64,000 bases of DNA, taken from NCBI GenBank assembly GCA_000469685.2, contig LS997562.1, positions 29,770,177-29,834,176 of the forward strand, in the 5' to 3' direction. The number at the start of each line of letters is the position of its first letter. The first letter of the stretch is position 1. Shown here in pieces: positions 37,131 to 49,647 of the stretch. Made by a program: the position numbers and the translations under genes. The notes under the pieces were generated by a model, which saw only the letters and a program-made list of their open reading frames with translations, did not search any database and was not told the DNA's origin. The stretch comes from Haemonchus contortus (Eukaryota; Nematoda; Chromadorea; Rhabditida; Trichostrongylidae).

Positions 37131-38150
37131 TTTTGTCGTTAGGAAGCGTAGCCATCACATGATTTGTTTGGCCACTTGCGTATACATGAGGATTGAAAGT
37201 TTTCGAAGTACGTATTTTCCTCTTGTGCGACTGGGATATTGTGAGGTGACGAAACCACACACCACATTACGTTGTTCCCCCTGCTCAGTCCCTTCAGCCA
37301 TAGAAGATGGTAACTGAACGACTTGCGGGAGCAGACTCAGGTACAGAAGTCGTTGTTTCTAACACTCGAAAGACATCATGAAATGGCGTATGGTCCAACT
37401 GAGCTGTGCCATGTTCGGCGAATTTTGAGAAAAGCTGTATCGACATGTCGGACCACCTGCTGACTGGTTGTTATATTTTTCGGGTCCAGTGCCTTCCCCT
37501 CGTAAACGGCGCCCGCTCGCCGCCTCCAATCGCGCGCAGTTGTGCGCTTTGGAGGGAAGGGCTTGAATTCCCAGTGAGGAGATTTTTTCCAGCCGCTGCG
37601 TGACTTTTGCCGCTAACCGTGGGAATTCGGGGAGAAGTTCCGGCACCCTTATATTTTCTTTGGGATGCCTTTTCCGGATGCCATGCCATAGCCATTTTTA
37701 AGTTTGCCCCTTTGAAAACTTAGCGTTGGGATTACCGTAAGGGTGGCCAATTTTCGTCCTAAATTTCGTTTACAGAAGTGATAACTCTCGATGGAAGTAG
37801 GCTTCCGTCTTTCGTTAATTAGTCATTTGTCAGGCAAATTCATTCCGGATTCACATTGATAATCTAAAATCTCTTGAACAGTGTTTGTTGTTTATGATTT
37901 GCTTGAATGTCTCCTGATTGGGAGAACGGTTTGGAAGAAAACACGGTTGAATACCCACTTTTGTCAACATGGCTGATTGTAAACCTTACACATCTCTTCT
38001 TTTTCTTTCGATAGACGAGAGAAATGAAAAGCCCCACTGTACAATCCATGATTGACTGTAATCTCACTGTAAAACCCATTCAAGAACATGATTTCGTCTT
38101 GAAGGTGCATGAAGGTGCACGGGCACTCGAATAGTTTCAATCATTTCCCT
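37131..38150. other. No gene recognised
   Basis: About 1 kb. There are overlapping open frames on both strands at 37359-37695 in a relatively GC-rich patch, with no recognised motif. Confidence 0.4.
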
Positions 38151-38622
38151 CAAGGGCACAGTACGCGATAAAAGGCATCTGAGAAACCCTCCTAGGCTGA
38201 GCCTGCAACCCGCTCTTATACCACTGTGGCGGTGCCGCTGTCAGGTCAGGAAACTGGCTAGAGAGAGCGTTATAGGGACTTAAAGAGTATCGGCTGTACG
38301 CCAAACCGGTGGACGAATTTCAACGATACTATAGAGAATGTACCATTCACAGAAGATCCCATGTGGGGGATTCAAACAACTTGTCATGACCCATGGCGAA
38401 CAGCGGGGCAGAGTTTCGAACAGTTTTGACTTGGTGTAGTCAACTTGTTGCGCAGTTGCAATAACCGAAATCTCGTCCAATACCCTTTCTATGCCATGAA
38501 CGTCATGGATTTCTTTCCGATGAATTCTCGCTTTTTTGTCTCCGATGCACTATTTTCAACCAAAACTTCCATTTTTCGACTCAACCAGTGTACCTTGAAA
38601 TTATCATGAACTGGGTCTTTGA
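38151..38622. mobile_element. Non-autonomous TIR DNA element, family T-B, copy 2
   Basis: Ends are GGGCACAGTACGCGATAAAA and the inverted TTGAAATTATCATGAACTGG. The interior aligns with 13997-14511 (GTCAACTTGTTGCGCAGTTG, GAAATCTCGTCCAATACCC). About 472 bp, non-coding. Confidence 0.8.
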
Positions 38623-39625
38623 GTCTATTCAGTCTGTTGGGAGTTAAGACTACCTACGAAACTACCGATTAACATCTGTCCTTGCTTCTCCCTCTGACCA
38701 AAATCGTCAAGTGGGCAGAGTTGTTTTAGGGCATCGTGGGCAACGAATGAAATTAACTCTCGACAAAGCGCAATCACCTTTGGTCTTTGAGATCTTATAG
38801 GCCTGAATGACCAGCGAAGAACGTTCATGAGGGAGTACTGCTTATTCTCTTTCTAACTGCCCCTAGAGCTCTTACAATTAGTCAGAGCCTTCGAGCCTGT
38901 ACGTGAAGATGATCGCTCAAGCTTGGAGCAGGAGTAAATCCAATAAGGATGAAGCTGCACTCTTAATCAGCCCCTGCACAAGGGTTCTGTTTCCGTTGGC
39001 GGTCGGCAGTTGACGTCGTGCCCTTCACAGGATATGTTAGAAGCCTCTACCTTCGAATCCTAGGCGCTGCGCCAGATTATGCCCGCTTTTTCGGTGGTAT
39101 GCCATTTGCTCTATTACCTAGCGCCCCACAATAAGATGAAACGTTCATCTAGTTATTGTCACGATATCCTTTTACTACCATACCCTCATGACGTTCGCTT
39201 CTTTCAGCTACAAAGCACACCATACACTCAGGATGGTGAGAGTATGACTATGACCTTGGTATTTCACGTTATCCTTCATTCAGTGTCATTAGAAAACCGA
39301 CAGATCGGCCTAGCTCCTTCTAGAACTCCGAACTGCCATATTGTAGGGGAAGTCATGGGTTGGGTCGTTGGGTTGACTCAGCCCCATACTCACGAAATGA
39401 AGCCTCGTTGAACCCGATCAGACATTACGAGCGATTTTAGTGAGACCGCAATGCCACAACTGGTAACCACTGCCGCCACGGTCTGGAACCCATCAGATCA
39501 TTTTTACGCATCGTTTTCCCGGACTTCTAGCTAATGCCAATGTCGAAAACCTACAAAGCTTCGGTTGTGGACCTTGATCAGAATTGATATACTGTTGCTT
39601 ACTGTTAGACCACATAAACACACAA
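38623..39625. other. No gene recognised
   Basis: The longest frame is 110 codons (39079-39411, +), without motifs. Confidence 0.4.
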
Positions 39626-39921
39626 GGCAGAAGTGGTGTAGTGGCAAGTTGTGCAACATCACACATTCTTGTTCTCGGGTTCGAACCCCGCCTCGATAAC
39701 CACCTAGACCTACAAAGCCTTCCATCCCTACGGGTTCGGTTAATTGGTACCAGACTGAGAGAATAAGAGCACTGATTTGTATATCGGCTGGTCATCGCAG
39801 GTCATGGTATAGGCCTTATACGCATTCGATACGCCATTACGATTCTGAATGGGAGTCGAGTGCGGGGCGCATCCTTCAGACGGGATTGATTGATGTCCAA
39901 AGACTTTGTCCTTTATCCTTT
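39626..39921 (+). mobile_element. tRNA-derived SINE, copy 6 (full length)
   Basis: Clear head (AGAAGTGGTGTAGTGGCAAG), good B-box (GGGTTCGAACCCC near 39676), body with TTGGTACCAGACTGA, the conserved ATTCTGAATGGGAGTCGAG, and the tail ACTTTGTCCTTTATCCTT. One of the best preserved copies. Confidence 0.9.
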
Positions 39922-41753
39922 ACATGAACACACGTTCTAAAACCTGAAAGATGGATTTTGAATGAAGGTAATTACGTATTAGAGTCTGAATAGAGGTGTG
40001 CGTTTGTGGGAATCAGTTCGTGCCCAATACCCTGGCCCTTTGGCTTGTGCCTTTGTTTCAACTGCCGTCGCACTTCTGCTGAGACCTGAAAGCCCTATAG
40101 TCTAATGATTTCTTCTCCATTCTCGTTTCCCTCTTCCGAGTAAATATATAATTGGATCAATTAATATTCTGCAAAGCGATGGCGGCGCAAGCATAGCGGC
40201 GAGAGCTCGATCGGCAGACGTTTTGGTTTGTCAACACCCACAGATTGACTGGATGACTGGCTTTCGCCACACAGCCATCTGAATCTCCTTCGAATTCAAT
40301 TTCCTCTGCTGTAACGTGTTGTGTGTAACAGTGGGGCTACTCATTACTCTATACAAACAGCCAGCATCCTCGTGTCATGGTAACAAGCGTCATGTGGATT
40401 TCCCAAAGGTAGACACGACGCTATATGGCTCTTGTCAATCGCCTTTCCCAACTAGAAAAAGTAATTTAACTTGTAATTTTGCTGAGTTAGTTAGTTTCAG
40501 TGGTGATTGTTATCTTGTCCATGCACTCACTACTGGAGCCTCCTGGTTAGTGTTGTTGTGGTATCAGCTTGAATGCACCAATGCACCTCTGAGGAAGCTC
40601 TCATGGTCTCAGCCAGTGTCGACTTTTGCCTTATTTTTGATAATGTGTATCGAATTTTGTCTTTTTTGATGGAGAAAAATTCATGTTATTTAAAGAGTAG
40701 GATCTCAGGGGACATGCAGGATTTCAAAGGAAAGTTTTGATGCTTGATTCCATCGAACCCTCTTTCTATTCTATTCAATTACGTCCTAACTTTCTTTTCC
40801 GCGCTATACCTGTCTGTTTTTACGTTTATGCTCGTGCGTCGCGAAGTTCCCTTTCACCTGATGATTCACCTACATATACCTGTCCCACAACATCTGATTG
40901 CCAGAACCCTTCACCTTTTACCCTGGGCACTGTGCCCAACGATCCCCCCCTTTCCCCTCCCCCCCCCCCCCCCCACCAGGGGACACATTTTCGGCTAGAT
41001 GATGATTCCTGTATCAGCGTATCAACCAGTGCCCTACATCCAGATGGAATGTCCGTCTAGGTGTGGATGTAGTTTTACTTTCCAGACGCTCATGATGCGC
41101 GCTTCTTTCTTCATTCGAGAAGATTGAAAGAAACACCCGTAATAAGCCAACCTCGTCCTCAATGGGTGCAGCATAATCCCAAAGAGCTGTTTGTTTTCTA
41201 TGACAAAAGTAAACCTTTTCCCATCAGTGGAGCGAGAGATGCGAAAGGAACACTAAGGACCTGAGGTGATAGCACAGGAGAGGAACGAGCTTAAGTATTT
41301 AGTGTGGACGGAGTACGCCTAAGTTTGTGGAGCATCAGCAAAAAATTCCTAACATATTCTAACAGTCTTTGAATTAAGAAAGATCGATAGCTATGAACAA
41401 CAAGCGTTCGGGGAGCAAGATATTCTGGGTGGGCGGGGCTTTAACCGGATTAGGCGGAGTTCGTGCAAGCAATGCCGTGCAATCCAGCCCAAGGTTGGCA
41501 GAGGACTGTTGAAGAAGATTGATATGACCCATTGTGCCTTGGAGATTCAATCCGATGCCTGAGAACTGGGCAAAAGCCAAAATTTCAACAAAGTTTCCAG
41601 CACAATTAGATATGGGATGAGTGTGCCCGGAACGGGTGGTGGGTGATGAATGCTTTCAATCAAGAAAAAACCAATATAGCTGATCCCCTATAGTATCGAC
41701 CTGATGTTTTGTTAACTGCTGTTTGAACGCCGCAGTGCGCGAAGCGAAAGTCT
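39922..41753. other. No gene recognised; poly-C tract
   Basis: The only clear feature is a C-rich tract at 40947-40977 with a run of C residues. Open frames (40316-40669, 40737-41060) lack recognised motifs. Confidence 0.4.
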
Positions 41754-41785
41754 CACAAGGTTGGCAATTTGTGGGCAAAACTTCA

Positions 41786-41857
41786 GTTTCGGACGGGACT
41801 CGAGCTCGGACCTGTCCTTTTCGGGGATCGTGCTCTTATCCCTTACACTACCGAGAC
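41786..41857 (-). other. tRNA-like sequence (72 nt), probably pseudo-tRNA
   Basis: On the minus strand a 7-bp acceptor stem can form (GTCTCGG with CCGAAAC, one wobble or mismatch). There is a D-arm-like AAGGGATAAG, an anticodon-arm-like GATCC/GGAC and a T-arm-like stretch ending GAGTCCCGTC. The T-loop reads GCTCGAG instead of GTTCGAG. Loop position 33 is C, not U, so the anticodon cannot be assigned safely. Most likely a tRNA-derived repeat. Confidence 0.45.
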
Positions 41858-41906
41858 CCCGCTTAGGTTATGCCATGGCTTATCAGCAATCACACGTACA
41901 ACGTGT

Positions 41907-41957
41907 TGAGCACGGTCCCCGGGAAGGACAAGTACGGGTTCGAGTCCCGTCCGAGAC
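41907..41957 (+). other. 3' half of a tRNA-like sequence
   Basis: A perfect T-arm (ACGGG TTCGAGT CCCGT) is followed by the acceptor strand CCGAGAC, complementary to GTCTCGG of the opposite arm. The anticodon-arm-like GGTCC-CCGGGAA-GGAC precedes it. The 5' acceptor and D-arm are missing. Confidence 0.5.
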
Positions 41958-41990
41958 TGGAGGTTTCCCCACAAATCGCCAACTTGTGAG

Positions 41991-44249
41991 CCTATAGTAT
42001 CGGTTTTGGCGATAGCGCAGCGTAGACAATCGTTGGAAGTCGTCTACTATAATCATGGTCACGATGACTTTGATAGCGTGCGATAGGTAAAAGCATGTAT
42101 GGCGCTGTAAATGCAAATGGCCACTTCACCACGGCTGGCCGAACCTATTTGCTGAATGGGAAAGGAGCTAAGCTTTTGGGTAGTGTCAGAAATGTCAGCT
42201 GCGGTAGTCCCACTCCTAGGGGTGACGTGAACGTAGATAGAGTTCAGGGCTCCCATGCAAATTCTTCACCACATCTCAAGCTTCAGGGCTGATGGGTTCC
42301 TTTAAGATGCGCCATGCATCCGACTCCGCCTTCGATCTCTGATGTCTTTCAGAACAAACCTGCTACCTGCGAATGCAGTAACTTCCTACCCGGAAATTAC
42401 GAGGGCTCGATGCTCTTCTGCGAGGAGTTCCCTCGAGTCCTGCTTCTCAGTATTAGTTCTTTCATCAATGGGCTACTCAATCTGTAATTACTTTTCAAAA
42501 AGCATATATTTAGTAAAAGGAAAGGACTTAAGTCGACCTTACGGAGCGTGCTTCCCGAATATTAGTGCTCATGCGTGGCTTCGTGGAAAAGCATATCTTC
42601 CTTCCCGATTGTCATAAACAACTATAGGCTTCTGCACGGGATCACGTGCTTCTTTTGGAAATGACTACCTTTCTGAAGACTTCTTTTGGAATTTACTGCA
42701 TCAGAGGTTTCAAGCGGTTCACATCGAATTATGCATGAGGCTCATGCTTCACCTAAAGGACAGGTATGAGCTGCTCATTCAGAGTTCAAAAAATTCAAGA
42801 GAAACGTGAAAAAAATAGTCCTCCCCCGACGTTGGACCCACTTTGTTCTCGTAGGAAAGAGTCGGAACTTGCGGTCATTTCATGACGATTTCCCTCTAAA
42901 TTAAATTGAAACCTCGGCCTCTGATGCTCTTTCATGGCGAGTGGGCGATAAATGCGGCTGCTAGACGGGGAATCATCTTAGCTTTGACGAGAACTTTGGA
43001 TGAGAAGCTAGCAGTAGGCGAAACAGAGCAGAGAAGAGGACGAGAACTCGATTAGGTGTATAGGCACGGGCGGGTGGACGGACGGCGGACGACGGAGGGG
43101 GGCGACACGAGCTGCTCTCAGGTCATCGTCAGCTTAAGCATCATCGTTGTTGTTGTGGGTGTGGAGAGTGCTGTTGCTGAGGATCTTGTCGACATAAATC
43201 TCGCGAAACCTTCCTTCCGACAGCCGCCGTCCCCGGACGGTCACACAGCAACCATGCTCCGTTCTACCATTATGGAATTATGTAAGTCATTAGGTCTTCA
43301 ATAGGCACTAGAAGCGATACCAGTAAAGAGAGGACGTTTCCCTGCAGAATTGCCCCGGTATGAGCCCGTTGTCGTCCCTATTAGTAAGTGTCACTCTTCG
43401 TTCTTTCCTTCTCATCGCCCCGCTTTTTTGTGGTTTGGTCATTAGCCGGCGAACATTCAATTTCTGCGATTTAATATCAGCACCACACCACGGCCCATAT
43501 CGTGAACGGAATCTTCCCGTTGAGCAATGCCGTTCAGAATTTGTTTTGTCACCTTCCAATGCTCATAAATCCTCTAAGACGTCGCTCTTTCATTTGAATA
43601 TATTACTACATTTTTTCTTTTCTCTTATAAAATAAGTTAATAAAAGACACCGAGAATGATAATGAGAATGATAGATTCAAGGAAGGCTCTGAGGGATTTT
43701 TGTTACGATTGGACTTGGATTCTCGACTTTTTCGAAGCAATGGCACATCCGTTGATTTTGCCAATTTCTCGAGTTTTCCAATTATCCCTCTGATAGAAAA
43801 ACATAGGAGAAATCCTCTCAATAGCAGAATAACACTAGGAGAGAATGAAATTCCTTCGTGTTCTTCTTCGATATCCCCCCAAAAAGGTTTTTTCAGTTTT
43901 CACAGTTTAGTCGCGACTACGGTTCTCACTTCCCTTACCCTACCCCTTTAGGTTGCTCTACAGAATTCCTCCCATGTTTCCAAATTAACCTTCTCGTTAT
44001 TGAAGTTGTCGGTTTCTCTCTTTTCACTTCTTGAATTTCCTTTTTCGTTTAAAAATCTGAATAACTATGAATTCGCATAGTCAAGGTAATCTCTCCGCAA
44101 ATATTTGTACTACCGGCCCGGGTCCTCGAGAAGTACGTCGAAACATGAAACGGAGTTTCTTCTTTTTCGACAAGCACTTCCTTGTTTGTTTGAATATGTA
44201 GCATTTACATTTTTAATAGAGCGTGAAGAAGAGAAGTTCATGATATTCA
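41991..44249. other. Gene-free stretch
   Basis: About 2.2 kb without a recognised gene. A locally GC-rich patch (43060-43110) has repeated GGACG units. Open frames of 82-91 codons lack motifs. Confidence 0.4.
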
Positions 44250-44508
44250 ACACAAGTGGCGCAACAACAAACAGACGAGGTGAGAGGTTAGAATCCCGGA
44301 CCGATATCCGCCTGGGCCAATCAATCCCTCGTTGATCGGTACCGACTAGTCTGGGAGGTTAAAGAAGTGACTGCTCAAAGGCTGGCCACCGCAAGTCATT
44401 GCATAGGCAAAATACGCATTCAATACGACATTGCGATTCTGAATGGAGGCCGATTGCGTGGGCGCATCCCTCTGACGGGATTTATTGACGCAAAAAAAGG
44501 CTTTATTC
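44250..44508 (+). mobile_element. tRNA-derived SINE, copy 7 (5' edge eroded)
   Basis: Starts in the A-box (CAAGTGGCGCA), with a B-box TTAGAATCCCGG, body with ATCGGTACCGACTAGTCTGG, conserved GCGATTCTGAATGGAGGCCG, and ends before a clear tail. Confidence 0.8.
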
Positions 44509-46072
44509 ATAGTCATTTATGAATTTTCTCGTAGTCACGGTATGATTTAAGTAATAGTGACTTAACAGTTGTATACAGTTCGTTACCCGCGTTACTCAAC
44601 TAAGAGTAAACCGTCAATAGTTAGAAATGGTAAGGTTATGCTAATGGCCAGTACTTACAATTAATTCCACTAGGTTTTTGGATGGTTCACCCCAGAAGAG
44701 GCATGATAGACTGGATGAGCTGCCCAGTGGGATGCTCACACTTATTCTAGCATTTTCTGGCGTCCCTCAATTCATTCAATTATGGGCAATTTTGCGCCAC
44801 TCATCATGAAATCGCTCACAATCAAATACAGGATGGATGACATGCCGAAGTCTATTGCAGTGAGATGCTTTTCCGTATAAGTAAAGGTGAAGGCATGAAA
44901 AATTCGCAGAGTTTCCAGCAGACTTGAGAGTCGATGTGCGGAAGGTGTTTATTTCGAAGTGAGAGGGTATTCCCGTTTGATTGCTTCGCATATGCTAATA
45001 TCTATTGGCAACAAGCGAAAGAAATTTTCAGTTCCCAGTTCATTCTTATGTAGCAGTCTTCGGCATTTGTAAATTGACCCATAGGAAGAGATCCATGGGA
45101 AATACAATACTTTTTACTGAAGAAACTCTTCTTATTCCTTGTTGCCTTATAACGATCAACTGAAAAAACTGCGGATGTGAGCTGATGGCCAGAGAAAATC
45201 GAACGTCATCCGCAACCTCTGCGAAATATCCTATGCAGCGTGATATTTGAAGGGCATTCTGGAGAAGGCGGTCACAGGGAAGCCTACATGAAGGGTGCTC
45301 AGCTGGCCAATTCATTAACCATCTTCGCACTCTTATCCATTGACTGGGTGCTAGGCACGTACGGGTCATTCAGTTTAGAAATCCTTCTAGCCGTTCCTGA
45401 TGATAAAGGTTCCTCGGTGTAGTTGTCTGTTCCTACTGTTCCTCTTGAAATTTTACAAATGCGTAGAGTTTTCCGCATCCTTTAGACTTATCGATGACTG
45501 TAGGTGGTTTTCTTGGGTAAGTACGATCACCTTAGGAATGAACTACTGGTTAGGCTGAAGTGAGGAACCCACAATTCAGACAATTCCTTGAGATGCTTGT
45601 TGTTGTTGATGAGATACGCTGCAATTAAACGGATGACTGGCAAAGTCACTGAAGATGAAATTCTTGAGGCAGCAATGAAGTCGCTTTCAGAAGCCGTCCA
45701 TTGGCCTGCATTCTGTTGCATTCCTAAACGACAGCTTCACGCTCGTTCTTCTGAAATAATCTGTTCTTCTACTCACCGTGGTATCGCACGCATTTCTGCT
45801 TCCCATTTCTTTTTTCTACGCCTTGCGGTTCATTTTATTTGATCTTTTGTTTTCATTCATTTACCTATGCTCTATCAGGGAAAAGTGGCTAATCGGCATG
45901 GTAGTGGCAGGCAAGACCCTATTCTATGGTTCTCAAAATTTCATTCAAGAGCGCTTGATTTTTGGGATTGCTCTGACCTCAGCTGCGCTATCGAATTTGA
46001 CTGCAAACGTGAAACTCTGGCTCGAGTATGAACAGAGTTTCTGTACTTTCTGTAAACGAGCAGTTGAAGTGT
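44509..46072. other. No gene recognised
   Basis: Overlapping open frames of about 100 codons on opposite strands around 45046-45422 have no motif. Confidence 0.4.
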
Positions 46073-46365
46073 AATCGATTCGCCGCACGCGGCAGTCGCG
46101 GGCTAGTTGTCCCATTATTGCAGTTCTAGCGTACTTGAAACAGTTCGATCGATATACGATTATTATTTTTGTCATGATTCTACTGTCACTTCTTTTGTTC
46201 CTGACTTTCAACTTTGTTCTTTTGTTCTTTTGTTCTTCCTTACTCACTGCGCTGCTTCTACTCAATTCTGCTAAATTCCTTCGTGCGCGACGTCGCTCAT
46301 GCCGCGAAGCAACAATTTTATCCAACTGTACCACACCCCTTTCTGTACTGTACTAGGTCATATTA
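46073..46365 (+). repeat. Dispersed repeat family R3, third copy
   Basis: Begins ATCGATTCGCCGCACGCGGC, matching the reverse complement of the window start. It continues with blocks shared with 25215-25390 and a pyrimidine-rich TTTTGTTC repeat near 46195-46240. Confidence 0.6.
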
Positions 46366-47050
46366 AACATACAATTGCTCCCGCAACTTGGCATTCGAGT
46401 GAAATGTATAACAGAGTAAGAACCCACTGGATGCTTTTTCCAATTCCCGTCGAACTTGCCACCCATATTATATATCAGTTTCTGCCAAATTATTAATTAG
46501 AGACGGATCAGCTTACCAGTCATTTCGTTCGTAATGGATCCGCTTGTGAAGGAAAGATAAAACAAGCCGTCAAAAATGCCTGAAATGGCATTCCCCTACT
46601 TCAAATTGGGAAGGAAATAGGGTGCTAGTAAAGTTTTTGCTTGCTAACATCTAGTTTAGAGATATTCCTCCCACCTGCAATATCTGCATTACTTTCATTA
46701 CCATAGTGTTTAATTACTCTCACTGGTTCCTATCTCAGCTTATGCCTTTCGCATAGATTCCCTGACACTGGGCGGAGAGTAAATTTGACAGCAATCAGCG
46801 AAATAGGAAAGCAGAGTTGGAGGGAGCGGGCGAAATATCTTTGACATGAGGTTGTCTGAGCGGCGGGCGGTGGATTAGGTGCATCGTGATTTCGTTCGGA
46901 ATAGCCAGAAGTTACTTATGAAGCAAATTACAACTACAAAACCACTGAATGGATACCTGACACACATTGACGTTAGTATTTCTAATATGTGCTTGATTCG
47001 AGCTCGCTAGATTTGGGCAGCTTACACTTATTTCCGTGAGTGAAAGGCCG
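46366..47050. other. No gene recognised
   Basis: AT-rich, motif-free. Confidence 0.4.
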
Positions 47051-47320
47051 AAGGACAAAGTGTTTGGGTGTTCTTCAATCCCGTCTGAGGTTTGAGCCCT
47101 CTTATTTACCTCCTATTCAGAATCGTGGGTGTGTATAAAATGTGCATGTGGCCCAACAACGACTTCCGATGGCAAGCCGATGTAGAGATCAGTGCTTTTG
47201 TCCTCCCAGGCAAGTCTGAAACCAATTATCGAGTGGTTGGCCTAGGCGGATATCGATCCAGGATTCGAACCCTTGATCATGCATGTGAGGTCGTGCGCCA
47301 CTCGTTAGTACATCACCTCC
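47051..47320 (-). mobile_element. tRNA-derived SINE, copy 8
   Basis: Minus-strand, nearly full-length: B-box GGGTTCGAATCC (near 47263-47276), head with GGAGGTGATGTACTAACGAG and body with TTGGCCTAGGCGG on plus. The 3' end is at 47051 (AGGACAAAGTG). Confidence 0.85.
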
Positions 47321-48371
47321 CCCCATCCCATGACGCTTACATTCATATAAGATTTCATTGTCGTACCCGGTCATTCAGTACCAATTGATACCCCATGATT
47401 AAAACAAAAGTACGAAAATCCCTGACAGACACTTCAACTTAATTAGTTTCCGGACCGATCACGCGAGTTCCGCTTCTAGTCCGCAAAGGTCAGATAGCCA
47501 TTACTCCTTCTCTACCTCCCTTCTAACGTTACTCCAACACCTTTTTTGGAAGCAACTTCCAGAAATCTCAGTCTCGCCTCGAAGAGAACTTGGCCCGGCA
47601 CGCCGCAAGGTTTCATTCTCTGAGATGTCTCATGCCGATCTCATCAGATGTCAACAAACATCGTTTCTACAGCATTTGAAAAACGCTGTGTTCTCTCGCT
47701 GTCACTTTGGATCCGAACACTGAGACTGACAGAGTGCATTGATAGGCTGTTAGCGTCCCCGAAAGTGCATCCTCCTGGCGAAGATGTACAGCAGTGATAC
47801 CCCGTGCCATTGGGAGGCTCGTTAAATGAATTGTAGAACAGAAGGTAATTGGGAGCCCAGCAGCAGTCGGATTCATTCTAACGGTACCATAGACTCATCT
47901 TAAACGTAGAGTGAATGTGACGTGGGGAAAGAAGTTCTGCCTCAGAAGGAAAGTACAGAGCTGAGTTGTAGAGCGGACGTAACTCAATTATCCAAGAACA
48001 CCAATCCAAACGTATGCCATCCAGTGTCAAAAAATCTCTGACACTTCTCTGACAATAAAATTTCACCGCACTCATGGAATTCTTCATTTCTTGACGTCAA
48101 CCAACCAGTCAGTTCTTGGCGTACTGGTTGGTGTCGAGGGACTTCTTCTCACTCAAGAAGTGTTTCTGTGATAAGAAGCCATGGACGTTCACCGAGCGAA
48201 GATGAATAAAGTAGGGGAAGTCGGGCAGCTCTAGCCCATATCGCTCTAAATGGCTTCGGTCGGACGCTCGACGTTGGCCTTCTTCTCATGAAAGTGTAGC
48301 AGCGACATCTTTATGACCTTTTTGTCGACACGATAGCATATCGTGTAAAAATAGAAGGTGTATAACAAATG
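47321..48371. other. No gene recognised
   Basis: About 1 kb with short motif-free frames. Confidence 0.4.
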
Positions 48372-48668
48372 GACGGAGGTGGTGTTGTGGCAAGTGGCGC
48401 ACTATCTCACATGCATGCACGGGTTCGAATCCCGGAACGATGTTCGCCCAGGCCAACAAAGTGTTCCCCACTCCGAAGCCAATTACTTGGTTCAGATTCG
48501 TCCGGGAGGATACAAGCCCTGACTTTTACATCGGCTGGCCACCGCAAGTCATTGTATAAGCCATTCACACATTCAATGCGCCACTACAATTCTGAATGGA
48601 AGTCGAGTGAGGGGCGCATCCCTAAGACGGGATTGATCAACGCCTAAGACTTTATGCTATACCCTTAT
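48372..48668 (+). mobile_element. tRNA-derived SINE, copy 9 (full length)
   Basis: Well preserved head (GGAGGTGGTGTTGTGGCAAG), B-box CGGGTTCGAATCCCGG, body with TCGTCCGGGAGGATAC, GGCTGGCCACCGCAAGTCAT, and tail GACTTTATGCTATACCC. Confidence 0.9.
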
Positions 48669-49260
48669 ATAACAACTTACCAAGAATCTCCACAACCTTA
48701 TAAAGTGAGGAGTGCGAAGCTCATATTTTTACCAGATAAAAAAAACCGATGGCTATCCGGCACTTATTCCAAATAAAAAGTCCTGATTGGATGTCAAAAC
48801 GGGCTGGCCAAACCTCCTCAGTTAATTGGTCGTGGTAGATTACTCGGAGAGGAGTAGAGCATCACTTTTTTTAATGTCAGATATTGTTTGTGTCAAAACG
48901 AAGACTCAGGAAGGAAGTCTAATATGCGATTCTCCATTCAGCAGTTTCCCTTGCCCCAACAAGACAATGCACTCGTTGTTTTCGGCAAGGAAGAGCTATG
49001 AGCCGCCAATCTACACTGTACTCATTCAGCACTATAATTTAGTTTATTGTTCAATTTTTTTTTGGTGGACGCTATCCATTCAGTGCCAGTGTCTTTAGGA
49101 AGGAAAGGCTATCTTTCTTGATCTCCTCTCTACTTCCATTTGAATTCTTCTGTGATGAATACGGCTTTTTGCTATCGTGTCACTTAATTGCTATGGAGGA
49201 ACTTGTAAACTGGAAGAGCAATAACGTTACAGAGCATTGCAATCTTGTGTGAGCTGATTA
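48669..49260. other. No gene recognised
   Basis: AT-rich, motif-free. Confidence 0.4.
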
Positions 49261-49344
49261 TTTTTCGAGGAATTTGAAGTAACCCAACCGTCCTAGGATG
49301 GAAGGTCCTAGGACGGTTGGGTTACTTTACATTCCTCGGAAAAC
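49261..49344. repeat. Long near-perfect hairpin
   Basis: Arms 49266-49298 and 49306-49338 pair over 33 bp with two mismatches. The core is AAGTAACCCAACCGTCCTAG and the loop is 7 nt (TGGAAGG). The size would suit a miRNA-type precursor, but such high complementarity is also typical of a palindromic MITE. Confidence 0.85.
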
Positions 49345-49647
49345 CCTTCGCAATTCCAAGGAACAGTCAACTCTTGCTCTTGATATGTATGTACTCAAAC
49401 TGCTACTACTTAAGCAGCACGGTTTTACCACTCAGACACGTTCTCCTGCTTTCTCGGTACAAATCAGACTAACTAGCTTGACTGTTTTCTTTCTAGAAAT
49501 TAGCATTGTTGAGGACTAAGATTCAGAAAAGGCGAAAAGGAACGAACACACCGTGAGAATGAGAAAACCAAAGTATTCCAATTCCAAACATTTGAGTTAG
49601 TAAGGGTATATAACGCATGTATGGATTATAAATTTTATAAATCAAGA

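Larger units (their letters stand above)
41754..41990. repeat. Inverted repeat with tRNA-like arms
   Basis: The left arm (41754-41834) and the right arm (41907-41990) are imperfect inverted copies. They share CTCACAAGGTTGGC-like and TCGGACGGGACTCGA blocks and are flanked by a 12-bp direct repeat CCTATAGTATCG (41687-41698, 41991-42002). The arms contain tRNA-like sequence in divergent orientation. Confidence 0.75.

Noticed and set aside
37359..37695. GC-richer patch with frames on both strands
   Set aside because: No recognised protein family; not enough to call a gene.
48372..48455. Possible true tRNA gene
   Set aside because: A and B boxes are present but the sequence belongs to the SINE family with a ~300-bp body; no proper acceptor stem.
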